62,998 bases of DNA from Pseudomonadota bacterium (GTDB lineage: Bacteria; Pseudomonadota; Gammaproteobacteria; Burkholderiales; Burkholderiaceae_E). The notes under the pieces were generated by a model. It did not search any database and was not told the DNA's origin. It worked only from the letters and a program-made list of their open reading frames with translations. The DNA lies in NCBI GenBank assembly GCA_023388075.1, contig JAEWGX010000014.1:1-62998 (forward strand). The letters run 5' to 3'. Positions within the stretch are counted from its first letter, which is position 1; every line of letters starts with the position of its first letter. Below are positions 17,358-24,875 of this stretch, in pieces. Made by a program: the position numbers and the translations under genes.

Positions 17358-19531
17358 TCGTCCTGGCCAATACCGTTCAGTGCGCGGGCAATGCGAGAGA
17401 GGCTTTCCGACGTTGCTTCGCGAGCTGTTTCGAAGTTCTTCAGCGCGGCGCTTAGATCAATTGCGACTTGAGCATCGAATGTTTGAACGTATCTCGGAAG
17501 ATTGAGATTGAACTCATTCTTGGCGAGCTCTTCGTTGCGTACAAGCTTGAAGTATCGCGATGCATGCTCGGGATCTGCGCAGATCTTTGCAAGGTCGCAG
17601 GCTGTCTCACGTAGGTGAATTACTTCGACTTCGGCTAGACGGGCAATCGCTGCCTCGCTTGCATCTCGCTCTTCTTGCAGCTTCGTCAGTTCCTTGACTG
17701 CGCGGGCCACCTGCCTCTCGCGCGCCTTGATCGCATCCACGAGCTTCCTTCGTGCCTCGTCGAACTTGGCCTTCGAGGACAAGAGGGCAGCCTTTAGCGG
17801 CCCCTTGCCACCTCGTGCTGCAGCGGCGATCTCTGTCTCGATCCGATCCACCTCGGCCTTCAGAGGTGCCAGTGGGTGGAAATACGAGTGCTCCGGGGTG
17901 ATCGCGTCCCTGACGGCTTGCACCTTCAGATCCAATGCCTTCAGCACTTCCAGTTCCACTTGCAACCGGGCCAGCGGCTCCAGCACAGGGCCATAGGCAT
18001 CTTCGATGTCGGCAAGCCGGTTGTCGCGGTCCTGCTCAACCTCGCGGATCAACTGCGCCTCGTGCAGTGGTACCAGCCGCCTCGCTTCCGCCAAGTCGCC
18101 GAAGGCTCGCCATGGGACCAGGACACGCATCAAGTCGGAGGGGCGCAGCAGGTTCTGGGGATTGCCCTTCTGGAAGTGGCGGGACGCCCAGACCATCAGG
18201 ATCTTGCCCTTGCGTGCTTCGGGTTTGGCCTTGTTCAGCAGCAGTAGACAGCCCGGCACGTTGTTGCCGTAGAACAGCTTGGCGGGCAACACGACGATGG
18301 CCTCGATCAGATCGGCTTCGATGAAGCCGCGGCGAATCACGTACTCGGCATCGGCTTTCTGGTTCTGGCCATCCTCTTCCTCGGTTTGCTCGGGCTGGCC
18401 GCGGAACAGCACGCCTTGCGACATCACCACCATGCCCTGTCCGCCGGTGGCGGTGTCGGGGTCGAGATCCTTCAGCGACTTCACGATCTGCTGCAGCCAA
18501 GCCCAGTCGCCATTGCTCGCGGGCGGCATGCCGAAGCCCAGGCGCCCGAACTTATCTCCCGCTGCCACCGTGTCGTGCCCCCAGTCCTCCAGCGAGAATG
18601 GCGGGTTCATGATGATGCGGTCGAACTGCTTGAGGCGGTTCTCGGCCGTCAGGTGCCGCGGGTCACGCAGGCTGTCGCCCTGCTTGTGCTCCCACACGGG
18701 GATGCCGTGCAGGATCATGTTGATGCGCGAGATGTTGTAGGTGGTGACATTGGATTCCGGCCCATGCAGCTGCAGTTGTCGCACGTCACCGTCATGCTTC
18801 TTGACGTGCCCGATGCACTGCAACAGCAGGCCGCCCGAACCGCTGGCCCAGTCGCACACCGACATGCCCGCTCGCGGCTGCAGCACCTCGGCCATTAGGA
18901 TGCCGACCTCGGCCGGTGTGTAGAACTCCCCGCTGGACTTGCCTGCCCTGCTGGCGAAGTTGCGGATCAGGTATTCGTAGGCGTTGCCGAACAGGTCGTC
19001 AGAGACGTGCGAGCGACCAAAGGTCTGGCTGCTGAAGTGGTTGATCAGGTTGACCAGCTTGTCGCGGGGCAGTTCGTCCTGCTTGTTGAAGTCGATCTTG
19101 CCAGTGAGAATCCCGTCGAAGTTGTTCTGTCGATGGGCGTTCGCACGCTCGATGGACAGCATGGCCTCGTTCAGGGCCTGGCCGAGCTGGCCCTTGGCGG
19201 TGCGCGCTACGTCGGACCAGGCCGCCTGTTCGGGTACCGTGAAGTGGTGGTTCTGCGGGGCTCGTGCCAGCAGCAGCGCCTGGTCGCGCGGAACACCGGC
19301 CTTGACCAGCGCCTCGGTCTGGGTGCGAACCTCTTCGTCGTAGCAGTCGCTGATGCGCTTATAGAACAGCAGCCCGAACACATAGCCACGGAACTCGGAA
19401 TGGTCGGCATTTCCGCGCAGGATGTCGGCGGCCTTCTCGAGATAGCTCTCCAGTTCGCCCTGGGTCATGCGCCGCGTCGGACGGATGAGGATGGGCATCT
19501 CGAGCTGGGTGAGCAGTTCTTGCAGATTCAT
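17354..19531 (-). CDS. hsdM: Type I restriction-modification DNA methyltransferase subunit M
   Basis: A 725-residue N6-adenine methyltransferase. Motif I is SGSGGL near 230-235 (preceded by CDWA) and motif IV is NPPF at 309-312. SAM-dependent methylation of the recognition site protects host DNA and the subunit is required for the HsdRMS complex. It is about 200 residues longer than common HsdM. A charged, coiled-coil-like segment of roughly residues 500-645 separates the methyltransferase domain from the terminal FNLNLPRYV motif. It starts 10 bases after the AbiEii stop and overlaps hsdS by ATGA. Confidence 0.9.
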   Translation of the reverse strand: MNLQELLTQLEMPILIRPTRRMTQGELESYLEKAADILRGNADHSEFRGYVFGLLFYKRISDCYDEEVRTQTEALVKAGVPRDQALLLARAPQNHHFTVPEQAAWSDVARTAKGQLGQALNEAMLSIERANAHRQNNFDGILTGKIDFNKQDELPRDKLVNLINHFSSQTFGRSHVSDDLFGNAYEYLIRNFASRAGKSSGEFYTPAEVGILMAEVLQPRAGMSVCDWASGSGGLLLQCIGHVKKHDGDVRQLQLHGPESNVTTYNISRINMILHGIPVWEHKQGDSLRDPRHLTAENRLKQFDRIIMNPPFSLEDWGHDTVAAGDKFGRLGFGMPPASNGDWAWLQQIVKSLKDLDPDTATGGQGMVVMSQGVLFRGQPEQTEEEDGQNQKADAEYVIRRGFIEADLIEAIVVLPAKLFYGNNVPGCLLLLNKAKPEARKGKILMVWASRHFQKGNPQNLLRPSDLMRVLVPWRAFGDLAEARRLVPLHEAQLIREVEQDRDNRLADIEDAYGPVLEPLARLQVELEVLKALDLKVQAVRDAITPEHSYFHPLAPLKAEVDRIETEIAAAARGGKGPLKAALLSSKAKFDEARRKLVDAIKARERQVARAVKELTKLQEERDASEAAIARLAEVEVIHLRETACDLAKICADPEHASRYFKLVRNEELAKNEFNLNLPRYVQTFDAQVAIDLSAALKNFETAREATSESLSRIARALNGIGQDE

Positions 19532-19541
19532 GAGCTCTCGT

Positions 19542-21005
19542 TCACTTCAGATTGCCGATGCGACCGGGGCATGGCCAACCCTGCTTGTCCTTGTGGGGGT
19601 TAAGCGTGGCGTCGTACGTGCCGCGCTTGAAGGTCTTGCCGCACACCGTGCAGGCAAACGTGTAGCTGGGCCCGGTCAATCCGAAGGTCTTGGGGCCGGC
19701 ACGGCGCGCCGGCGCCGGACTCTTGCGGATGGATGGCGTGTTCGGAGCAAGAGCAGCAGCCGTAGATGTCGGGCGCTCCGAAGCGGGGGCCAGCGGGCCC
19801 GACGCCGTCAACTCGACGACGTAGCGGGGCCGGAAGGCCTGCCGCGTGACAGTGGCCGCGTTTACGCGGTCCAGCCGGTAACTGCGGGACTCGCCGGTGT
19901 CTGCCTTCACTCCGAACAACAGCAGATGACCGGCACTCGTCCGGCGAACCGAATAGGGTTCGATCGTCGGTGACGTGCGCTCGCCGCTGACCTTGGTGTA
20001 GCCCAGCTGCACGCAGAGTCGGTTGGCGGCGGCAAAGCGGATCGTCTCCAGCGATCCAGCCTCGGCGCCCCAGGCCCGGACCATTGGTGGCAGGCGCCAG
20101 GTGCTATCCAGCGTATCGCGCCCAAAGGCTGCCCTCGGCACGGGAGCAAAGGTGGGCGCGGCGATGGCTTCGCTCAGCCATGCGAAGACTTCTGGAAGCT
20201 CCTGCCAGAACTCGGCAAAGGGTGGGCACGTCGGCAGTTGGTGGGCGAGCATCTGCTCCCATTCCACCTCGATGGCGGCGCGCTCGGGTCGGCTCGTGAG
20301 AGCGGCATACGTGGGCACCGCAATGCCCTTGAACTCGCACTTACGGGCAAGCGTGCTGCGCAGGACGGCGCGGTCCGGCCGCAGGTCTTGCCGTCGGTAC
20401 AGGTGTACCACGTCGTACAGGTCGCGTGGGAGCTGGCGTTCGGCGAGCGCACGCATCTTCTCCGCGAAGACTTCTTCGAACGAGTAGCTGAGGACGAAAA
20501 TGCCATCAGCCGGATGATCCGTGTAGGGGTGGTGAACGGGGCGCTGGACCGGTGCCAACACCAGAACCTCGTCGGCAGCCAGGTCGAGCTTGATGCGGGG
20601 CGGATCGCCCGCACGACCGAGAGGCCCGCGATAGCCGACGCGGCCTTGTGCCGACCGGGAGCCCCGAGGGTTGGTGAAGACCTCGAACTTCCGCGCTTCC
20701 GGCGGGAGCCGCAGGCCGCAGACGTCGTAGACCCATTCGCCCACTTCTTCGAACACCACGGCGAGGAAGTCTTCATCCAGGTGGTCGGCGTCCTGCAGCG
20801 TGAAGTCGAGGTCCTCAGAGAAGCGGTACGTCTCGAAGTAGCACTTCTTCAGGCAGGTACCGCCCTTGAAGACCCAGCGCGGCCCGATGACCGGGTGGGC
20901 CGAGATGCCGGCCAGGAACCAGCCAAGGGCGTAGTCTTTCTCCACGACGTGGGCCTGCAACTGCAATTCCGCTGCGAGGGCCATGATCTCTTGCTTGGGG
21001 ATCAC
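19542..21005 (-). CDS. AbiEii/MenT-type nucleotidyltransferase toxin with WYL-like domain and zinc finger
   Basis: A 487-residue multidomain protein. Residues 1-250 are an AbiEii (DUF1814) nucleotidyltransferase with FKGGTCLKK (46-54) and SEDLDFTL (63-70), the GS-like and acidic metal-binding motifs. Residues about 320-400 look like a WYL ligand-binding domain (IRFAAANRL, IEPYSVRRTSAGHLLLFGVK, SYRLDR). A disordered Pro/Ala linker leads to a C-terminal zinc-finger-like unit with C452, C455, H471 and C479. Typical AbiEii toxins stop after the first part (about 300 residues). Toxins of this family transfer nucleotides to tRNA. The added modules suggest ligand sensing and nucleic-acid or protein binding. 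It overlaps the antitoxin gene by four bases. Confidence 0.8.
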   Translation of the reverse strand: MIPKQEIMALAAELQLQAHVVEKDYALGWFLAGISAHPVIGPRWVFKGGTCLKKCYFETYRFSEDLDFTLQDADHLDEDFLAVVFEEVGEWVYDVCGLRLPPEARKFEVFTNPRGSRSAQGRVGYRGPLGRAGDPPRIKLDLAADEVLVLAPVQRPVHHPYTDHPADGIFVLSYSFEEVFAEKMRALAERQLPRDLYDVVHLYRRQDLRPDRAVLRSTLARKCEFKGIAVPTYAALTSRPERAAIEVEWEQMLAHQLPTCPPFAEFWQELPEVFAWLSEAIAAPTFAPVPRAAFGRDTLDSTWRLPPMVRAWGAEAGSLETIRFAAANRLCVQLGYTKVSGERTSPTIEPYSVRRTSAGHLLLFGVKADTGESRSYRLDRVNAATVTRQAFRPRYVVELTASGPLAPASERPTSTAAALAPNTPSIRKSPAPARRAGPKTFGLTGPSYTFACTVCGKTFKRGTYDATLNPHKDKQGWPCPGRIGNLK

Positions 21006-21811
21006 GCCTGCGCCTCACGCAGTTCAGTGGCCGGCACCCATAGGCGCCAGGCCGTTGCGAGCCGATCTGCGGGCAAGGCGGGGTCGAGCTTGGCGTAACC
21101 GGCCGAGAGGTTCTGTCGACACAGCTCGATGAGGGCCCTTTGGTCGGGGTGATCGCGCTTCAGCAGGTACCCGAGCCGTTTGAAGACAGAGCCAATGCCG
21201 AGCTTGCCGGCGTAGACCCCCAGCTTGGCCGTCTCCTTCGGCTGTTCATTTAAGAGAGTCGCCAGCATTTCGGTCAGTTGTCGAATGCCGCCTGCCAATG
21301 CCGGATCGGCCAGCATGTCGATCACCGTGCGAGCCGGATCTGAGACCTGCACCCGTGCGCCGCCGCGCCACACGGTCTTGAGGCCGATGAAGTTGGACGC
21401 CGCAACCGTGCGAAGCTCGAAGCGCGCTTTGCGCAGCACTGGCTTGCGATCGCGGGGGCGCTTGGTGGTCATCACGCAGAGCGAGCCAAAGATCTGCTCC
21501 GTGAGGCCCCAGTGCTCGGCTGCGGACCACCCGCCAATGTAGCAAGGCGCGTACATGGCCGTGGCGACAGACCAGGGATCCTCCAGCGCGACGTCGGCTG
21601 ACGCGGACTCGATCGGTACCGGCACATATGCGCCACGCCTGACTCGTGCGAGCCATCCCGCCCGGGACCAGGCCGCCAACTTGCGCGCCGCAGCGGCACG
21701 TGTCATTCCAAGCGTGCTGGCGGCGTCACTCGCCGTCACCACAGAAGGGCTTTCGCGCAGTAGTCGGCTGAGCTGTTCGCGGGACGTGGCGCTAAGCCCG
21801 GATGGCTTCAT
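21002..21811 (-). CDS. AbiEi-type antitoxin / transcriptional regulator
   Basis: A 269-residue protein of the AbiEi antitoxin family. The N-terminal winged helix (residues about 10-65, VVTASDAASTLGMTRAAAARKL) is followed by the conserved AYVPVP and YIGGWSAAEHWGLTEQ region and a helical C-terminus. Known AbiEi proteins neutralise AbiEii as a type IV antitoxin and repress their own promoter by binding inverted repeats. It is the first gene of the seven-gene reverse-strand operon, directly downstream of a large palindrome at 21815-21871, so it may control restriction genes as well as the toxin. Confidence 0.85.
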   Translation of the reverse strand: MKPSGLSATSREQLSRLLRESPSVVTASDAASTLGMTRAAAARKLAAWSRAGWLARVRRGAYVPVPIESASADVALEDPWSVATAMYAPCYIGGWSAAEHWGLTEQIFGSLCVMTTKRPRDRKPVLRKARFELRTVAASNFIGLKTVWRGGARVQVSDPARTVIDMLADPALAGGIRQLTEMLATLLNEQPKETAKLGVYAGKLGIGSVFKRLGYLLKRDHPDQRALIELCRQNLSAGYAKLDPALPADRLATAWRLWVPATELREAQA

Positions 21812-21814
21812 GCG

Positions 21815-21871
21815 CTATATCTTAAGCGAACAACGGTCATTCAGGAGGACGTTGTTGCGCTTTCAATATAG
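21815..21871. promoter_or_regulatory. Large inverted repeat upstream of abiEi, probable autoregulatory operator
   Basis: The left arm is CTATAT-N3-AAGCG-AACAACG (21815-21835). The right arm, read on the reverse strand, is CTATAT-N3-AAGCG-C-AACAACG (21871-21850). Thus 18 of 21 arm positions match with one inserted base, and the arms are separated by a 14-base centre (GTCATTCAGGAGGA). It starts four bases before the ATG of abiEi and is unusually A/T-rich for this region. This is the arrangement expected for AbiEi negative autoregulation. Confidence 0.7.
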
Positions 21872-21922
21872 TGATGTGCCTGTTCGATCAGTGACAACAG
21901 CGTGCCGTGTGGTTCGGGCCGC

Positions 21923-23203
21923 TCAGTAGGTCTCCAGATGCAGCCGCCCCTCCCGCTTCAGCGCGCCCCCCAGCGTCTCCCACGCCACCCCGGCCTCCTC
22001 CGCAATGTCCCGCAGCGCCAGCACCACCCCCTCCTCCATGCTCTTCAGCCCGCAGACATAAACAAACGTCTGCGGATCCTTCAGCAGCGCCGCCAGATCC
22101 GGCGCCCGTTCCCGCATCAAATCCTGCACATACCGCCGCGGCCCACCGGGAAGCCGGGAGAACGCAAGGTTGATGTCGATGAAGTCCTTCGGCAGGCTCT
22201 TGAGCGGCCCGAAATACGGCAGCTCCTGCGGCGTGCGCGCCCCGAAGAAGAGCATCAGCTTGCCGCCCTCGAACTTGCCGCTCTGGCGCAGCCGCCGGCG
22301 CCACTCGGTCATCGCGCGCATGGGGGCGCTGCCGGTGCCGGTGCATATCATGACGATGTTCGAGCGTGGATGGTTCGGCATCAGGAACGACGCGCCGAAG
22401 GGGCCGATCACCTGGACCTTGTCGCCGACCTTCAGGTCGCACAGGTAGTTGGAGGCGACGCCGCGCACGGGGTTTCCCTGGTGGTCCTCGGTGACGCGCT
22501 TCACGGTCAGCGACAGGTTGTTGTAGCCGCGGCGCTCGCCGTTGCGGGCGCTCGCGATGGAGTACTGGCGGGCCACGTGCGGCTTGCCGCGGGCGTCGGC
22601 GCCCGGCGGGATGATGCCGATGGACTGGCCCTCCAGCACGGGGAACGGCATCGCGCCGAAGTCGAGGACGATGTGGTGGGTCTCGTTGGCGAAGCCCGCT
22701 TCGGTGCAGTTGAAGTTGCCGGCCACGGTCGCCGTGGTGGGGTTCTTCGGTCCGTAGAGGTTGGTGTAGGCGTGGCCGGCCGACCAGGGCGGGAGGACGG
22801 CGCAGTACTGGGTCGAATCGAACACTGCGGCGCCGTCCTCGGCGGCAGCCGGCAGCACCGGGGCCGGAGGCTCCACCACGGCGGCCTGCGCCTCGGCTCC
22901 GACGCCTTCGGCGGCAAGCTGCTCGGGCGTCAGCTCCGGCGGCAGCTCGTCCCACGAGAACTGCTCCTCGATGCTGTAGGCCTTGAGCCGCGGCACTATC
23001 CGCCAGTTGTCGATGGAGCCGGTCGGACACGGCGAGATGCAATCCATGCAGCCGTTGCAGACGTCCGCCTTGACGACATAGTTGCGGTCGTCGTGGGTGA
23101 TCGCCCCGATCGGGCAGGTGGCCTCGCAGGTGTTGCAGCGGATGCAGATCTCGGGATCGATCACGTGCTGCCGGATGACGGCACTGTCAGCAGCCATGTC
23201 CAT
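21923..23203 (-). CDS. boxA: Benzoyl-CoA 2,3-epoxidase subunit BoxA (NADPH-dependent reductase)
   Basis: A 426-residue iron-sulfur flavoprotein. Two 4Fe-4S motifs are at the N-terminus: C20, C23, C26, C30 and C49, C52, C55, C59. A variable linker and a ferredoxin-NADP reductase module follow, with RQYSIASARNGERRGYNN for FAD and ICTGTGSAPMRAM for NADPH. BoxA passes electrons to BoxB for epoxidation of benzoyl-CoA in aerobic benzoate catabolism. It lies 45 bases after boxB in the same orientation. Length and architecture match characterised BoxA proteins. Confidence 0.95.
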   Translation of the reverse strand: MDMAADSAVIRQHVIDPEICIRCNTCEATCPIGAITHDDRNYVVKADVCNGCMDCISPCPTGSIDNWRIVPRLKAYSIEEQFSWDELPPELTPEQLAAEGVGAEAQAAVVEPPAPVLPAAAEDGAAVFDSTQYCAVLPPWSAGHAYTNLYGPKNPTTATVAGNFNCTEAGFANETHHIVLDFGAMPFPVLEGQSIGIIPPGADARGKPHVARQYSIASARNGERRGYNNLSLTVKRVTEDHQGNPVRGVASNYLCDLKVGDKVQVIGPFGASFLMPNHPRSNIVMICTGTGSAPMRAMTEWRRRLRQSGKFEGGKLMLFFGARTPQELPYFGPLKSLPKDFIDINLAFSRLPGGPRRYVQDLMRERAPDLAALLKDPQTFVYVCGLKSMEEGVVLALRDIAEEAGVAWETLGGALKREGRLHLETY

Positions 23204-23248
23204 GAGGTCTCCTTGCCATCGGCCGGGCTGCCCCGGCCGGCAGCCGGT

Positions 23249-24676
23249 TCAGTTGAAGCGGACGTACTCGAAGTCGATCGGCTGTCGATTGATGCCGATC
23301 GCGGGCGGCGCGATCCAGTTGGCGAACTTGCCCGGCTCCACCACGCGGCCCATGAGCGAGGCGACGAAGGCACGGTCTTCCGGCGTCGGCAGCCACTCGT
23401 GCTTGCGCGCCTCCCACGCGTCCTTGTCCAGGACCTCGCCTTCCGGCGACACCGCGATGCCAGCCAGGGTGCCGATGTTGCGATGGAAGGCCTTGTGCGG
23501 CACCGAGAGGCGGAACGGGATGCCGGCCTTCTCGATCACCCGGTTCCAGCGGCCGACTCCCGCCACGGAATCCTTGATGAAGTCGTCGCGCAGCACCTCG
23601 TTGAGGGCGTTCAGCATCGGCACCTCGCGCTCGGCGAGCTTGCCGTCCTTGACCTCCAGGATGCCGTAGCTCTGGGACTTGAGGACATGGTCGTCGCTGC
23701 GCTTGCCTTCCTCGTAGCGGCCCTTCAGGCCGGAGCTGTAGAAGGCCGCCGCGTTGCTGGACTGGTCGGCGCCGAACAGGTCGATCGTCACGCTGTAGTG
23801 GAAGTTCAGGTAGCGCTGGATGGTCGGCAGGTCGATCACGCCGGCCGCCCGCAGCCGAGCGACGTCGTCTGTCTTGAGCTCGTTCATCACCTGGCAGGTC
23901 CGCGCGACGGTGCGGGAGACACCGCTCTCGCCGACGAACATGTGGTGCGCCTCCTCCGTCAGCATGAACCGGGTGGTGCGCGCGAGCGGATCGAACGCGC
24001 TCTCGGAGAGCGCGGCGAGCTGGAACTTGCCGTCGCGGTCGGTGAAGTAGGTGAACATGAAGAACGAGAGCCAGTCGGGCGTCTTCTCGTTGAACGCGCC
24101 GAGGATGCGGGGGTTGTTCTCGTCGCCGGAGCGGCGCACCAGCAGCTCCTCGGCCTCCTCCCGGCCGTCGCGGCCGAAGTAGCGGTGCAGCAGGTAGACC
24201 ATCGCCCAGAGGTGGCGTCCCTCCTCCACGTTGATCTGGAAGAGGTTGCGCAGGTCGTACATGGAGGGCGCGGTGAGCCCCAGGTGCCTTTGCTGCTCCA
24301 CGGAGGCGGGCTCCGTGTCGCCCTGGGTCACGATGATCCGGCGCAGGTTGGCGCGGTGCTCGCCCGGCACCTCCTGCCAGGCCTTCTGGCCGAGGTGATC
24401 GCCGAAGTGGATCAGGCGCTCCGGATCGCCAGGCTGCATGAAGATGCCCCAGCGGTACTCCGGCATCTTGACGTAGCCGAAGTGCGCCCACCCCTGCGGA
24501 TCCACGCTGATCGCCGTGCGCAGGTAGACGTCGTAGTTGGACGAAGCCTCGGGTCCGACGTCGCCCCACCAGCTGATGAAGTTGGGCTGCCAGCTCTCGA
24601 GCGCGCGCTGCAGGGTACGGTCGTCCTGCAGGTTGACGTTGTTCGGGATCTTCTGGCCGTAGTCGATCGATGCCAT
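23249..24676 (-). CDS. boxB: Benzoyl-CoA 2,3-epoxidase subunit BoxB (di-iron oxygenase)
   Basis: A 475-residue class I di-iron epoxidase. ExxH iron-ligand motifs are visible at residues 152-155 (EGRH) and 241-244 (EEAH). The whole sequence, from MASIDYGQKIPNNVNL to FEYVRFN, is typical of BoxB. It forms 2,3-epoxybenzoyl-CoA from benzoyl-CoA, oxygen and electrons from BoxA. It lies between boxC (upstream) and boxA (downstream), separated from boxC by 199 bases rich in hairpins, which may tune its expression separately. Confidence 0.95.
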   Translation of the reverse strand: MASIDYGQKIPNNVNLQDDRTLQRALESWQPNFISWWGDVGPEASSNYDVYLRTAISVDPQGWAHFGYVKMPEYRWGIFMQPGDPERLIHFGDHLGQKAWQEVPGEHRANLRRIIVTQGDTEPASVEQQRHLGLTAPSMYDLRNLFQINVEEGRHLWAMVYLLHRYFGRDGREEAEELLVRRSGDENNPRILGAFNEKTPDWLSFFMFTYFTDRDGKFQLAALSESAFDPLARTTRFMLTEEAHHMFVGESGVSRTVARTCQVMNELKTDDVARLRAAGVIDLPTIQRYLNFHYSVTIDLFGADQSSNAAAFYSSGLKGRYEEGKRSDDHVLKSQSYGILEVKDGKLAEREVPMLNALNEVLRDDFIKDSVAGVGRWNRVIEKAGIPFRLSVPHKAFHRNIGTLAGIAVSPEGEVLDKDAWEARKHEWLPTPEDRAFVASLMGRVVEPGKFANWIAPPAIGINRQPIDFEYVRFN

Positions 24677-24793
24677 GACTGCTTCCTTATGACGTTACTT
24701 GAATCTGGCTTTCCCGAGGGCAAGCGCACGGTTCGTTTCCACCCCGGCCGGCGCCGGTCGCGGATACTGGCTGCCGCGCACCCAGCGGCCGCC

Positions 24794-24860
24794 GCGGATC
24801 CGGCTTTGCCGGTCCGCTGGCGGCGCCCCCCTTCCCAAGGGGGGAGCGCCGAAGGCGCTC
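24794..24860. repeat. Three consecutive hairpins in the boxC-boxB gap (REP-like)
   Basis: Three stems follow one another. GCGGATCCGGC-TTT-GCCGGTCCGC (24794-24817) has one bulge. CCCCCCTT-CCC-AAGGGGGG (24826-24844) and GAGCGCC-GAA-GGCGCTC (24844-24860) are perfect. They lie between the boxC stop and the boxB start inside one operon, so they may stabilise or attenuate the message. The look is that of a repetitive extragenic palindrome; other copies cannot be sought here. Confidence 0.6.
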
Positions 24861-24875
24861 GGGGGGTTGGCACAT

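Noticed and set aside
12066..21811. Insertion of the defence island by an integrase at a tRNA
   Set aside because: No integrase, tRNA or flanking direct repeat was found at either edge. The only tRNA in the window (46508) is far away.
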